From: Streptomyces ficellus
GTDB lineage: Bacteria; Actinomycetota; Actinomycetes; Streptomycetales; Streptomycetaceae
Assembly: GCF_030406405.1 (NCBI RefSeq)
Contig: NZ_JAUEPL010000062.1
Coordinates: 1-32,819, forward strand
Reading direction: 5' to 3'
DNA: 32,819 nucleotides
Shown: one piece after another, positions 32,690 to 32,819 of the stretch
How the letters are laid out: the number at the start of each line of letters is the position of its first letter
How positions within the stretch are numbered: the first letter of the stretch is position 1
Made by a program: the position numbers and the translations under genes
The notes under the pieces: model-generated
What the model was told of the DNA's origin: nothing
Seen by the model: only the letters and a program-made list of their open reading frames with translations
Databases searched by the model: none

Positions 32690-32819
32690 CGACTTAGACG
32701 TCGTTTCTTATGGCGTGATCGTTCGTTGAACCGTGTATGACGGATCTGGTTGAGCGGCTTGTGCCGGATGAGTTGTGGGTGTTGTTCCGGCGGGTGGTGC
32801 CGCCGACGGAGGTGATACG
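32690..32819 (+). mobile_element. Left end of an IS5-family insertion sequence, cut by the window edge
   Basis: The transposase start at 32737 and the AT-richer sequence before it (TTAGACGTCGTTTCTTATGG from 32694) look like the terminal region of an IS5-type element. The exact end cannot be fixed because the other terminus is outside the window. Confidence 0.5.
32737..32819 (+). CDS. IS5-family transposase, N-terminal 27 residues (partial)
   Basis: ATG 32737 opens a frame running off the right edge and encoding MTDLVERLVPDELWVLFRRV then VPPTEVIR, the characteristic N-terminus of a Streptomyces IS5-type transposase (helical DNA-binding region before the DDE domain). Whether the gene is intact cannot be seen. 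Its family resembles the older fragment at 20826-21190, so related elements bracket the LamG-RHS-lipoprotein genes. Confidence 0.8.
   Translation, partial: MTDLVERLVPDELWVLFRRVVPPTEVI

Noticed and set aside
1..32819. tRNA, rRNA, CRISPR array or riboswitch
   Set aside because: None was recognised on either strand; no repeat-spacer pattern or tRNA-like TTCGANNC arm in a suitable setting was seen.

Overview
The window reads as a Streptomyces (or close actinomycete) chromosomal segment. Genes have very high GC with G/C at almost every third codon position, GTG and TTG starts are common, and the gene set is typical of the genus: a fused urease gamma/beta subunit, a XRE-DUF397-ATPase cluster, and secreted LamG and RHS giants. 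From memory, the order proline dehydrogenase, P5C dehydrogenase, leuB, ilvE, urease, agmatine deiminase, TetR, citramalate synthase matches the S. coelicolor SCO5519-SCO5529 neighbourhood; this was not checked by search.

Left part (1-7.6 kb), amino-acid metabolism. A minus-strand PucR/CdaR-type regulator faces the proline catabolism operon (proline dehydrogenase plus pruA), with two palindromes in the control region between them. The regulator seems to have lost its DNA-binding end at the window edge, where a plus-strand fragment resembling an ECF transporter T-component abuts it. A small membrane protein, an AAC(2')-type aminoglycoside acetyltransferase and a 48-residue protein follow, then leuB and ilvE for branched-chain amino acids. 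A strong bidirectional terminator closes this block.

Middle (7.6-20.0 kb). An NCS1-type nucleobase/cytosine permease diverges from ureAB-ureC, which lacks accessory genes and has Val in place of the active-site flap cysteine. Then come an agmatine-deiminase-family enzyme, a TetR regulator, and citramalate synthase (isoleucine route) preceded by what looks like a leader peptide plus attenuator. After a short tandem-repeat tract lie a secreted Gly-rich membrane protein, an NTF2-like protein, an acyltransferase fragment, a secreted D,D-carboxypeptidase-like protein, and the XRE/DUF397/ATPase regulatory trio.

Right part (20.0-32.8 kb), an insertion-sequence-bounded island. Decayed IS5-family remnants are followed by a promoter, a 1229-residue secreted protein with two LamG domains, a 2184-residue secreted RHS/YD-repeat protein ending in an unrecognised roughly 290-residue C-terminal domain, and a small lipoprotein that is the natural candidate for the immunity partner. 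A 19-bp perfect hairpin separates the last two. A second IS5-type transposase gene starts at the right edge. This LamG-RHS-lipoprotein unit is the best candidate for an undescribed polymorphic toxin system here.
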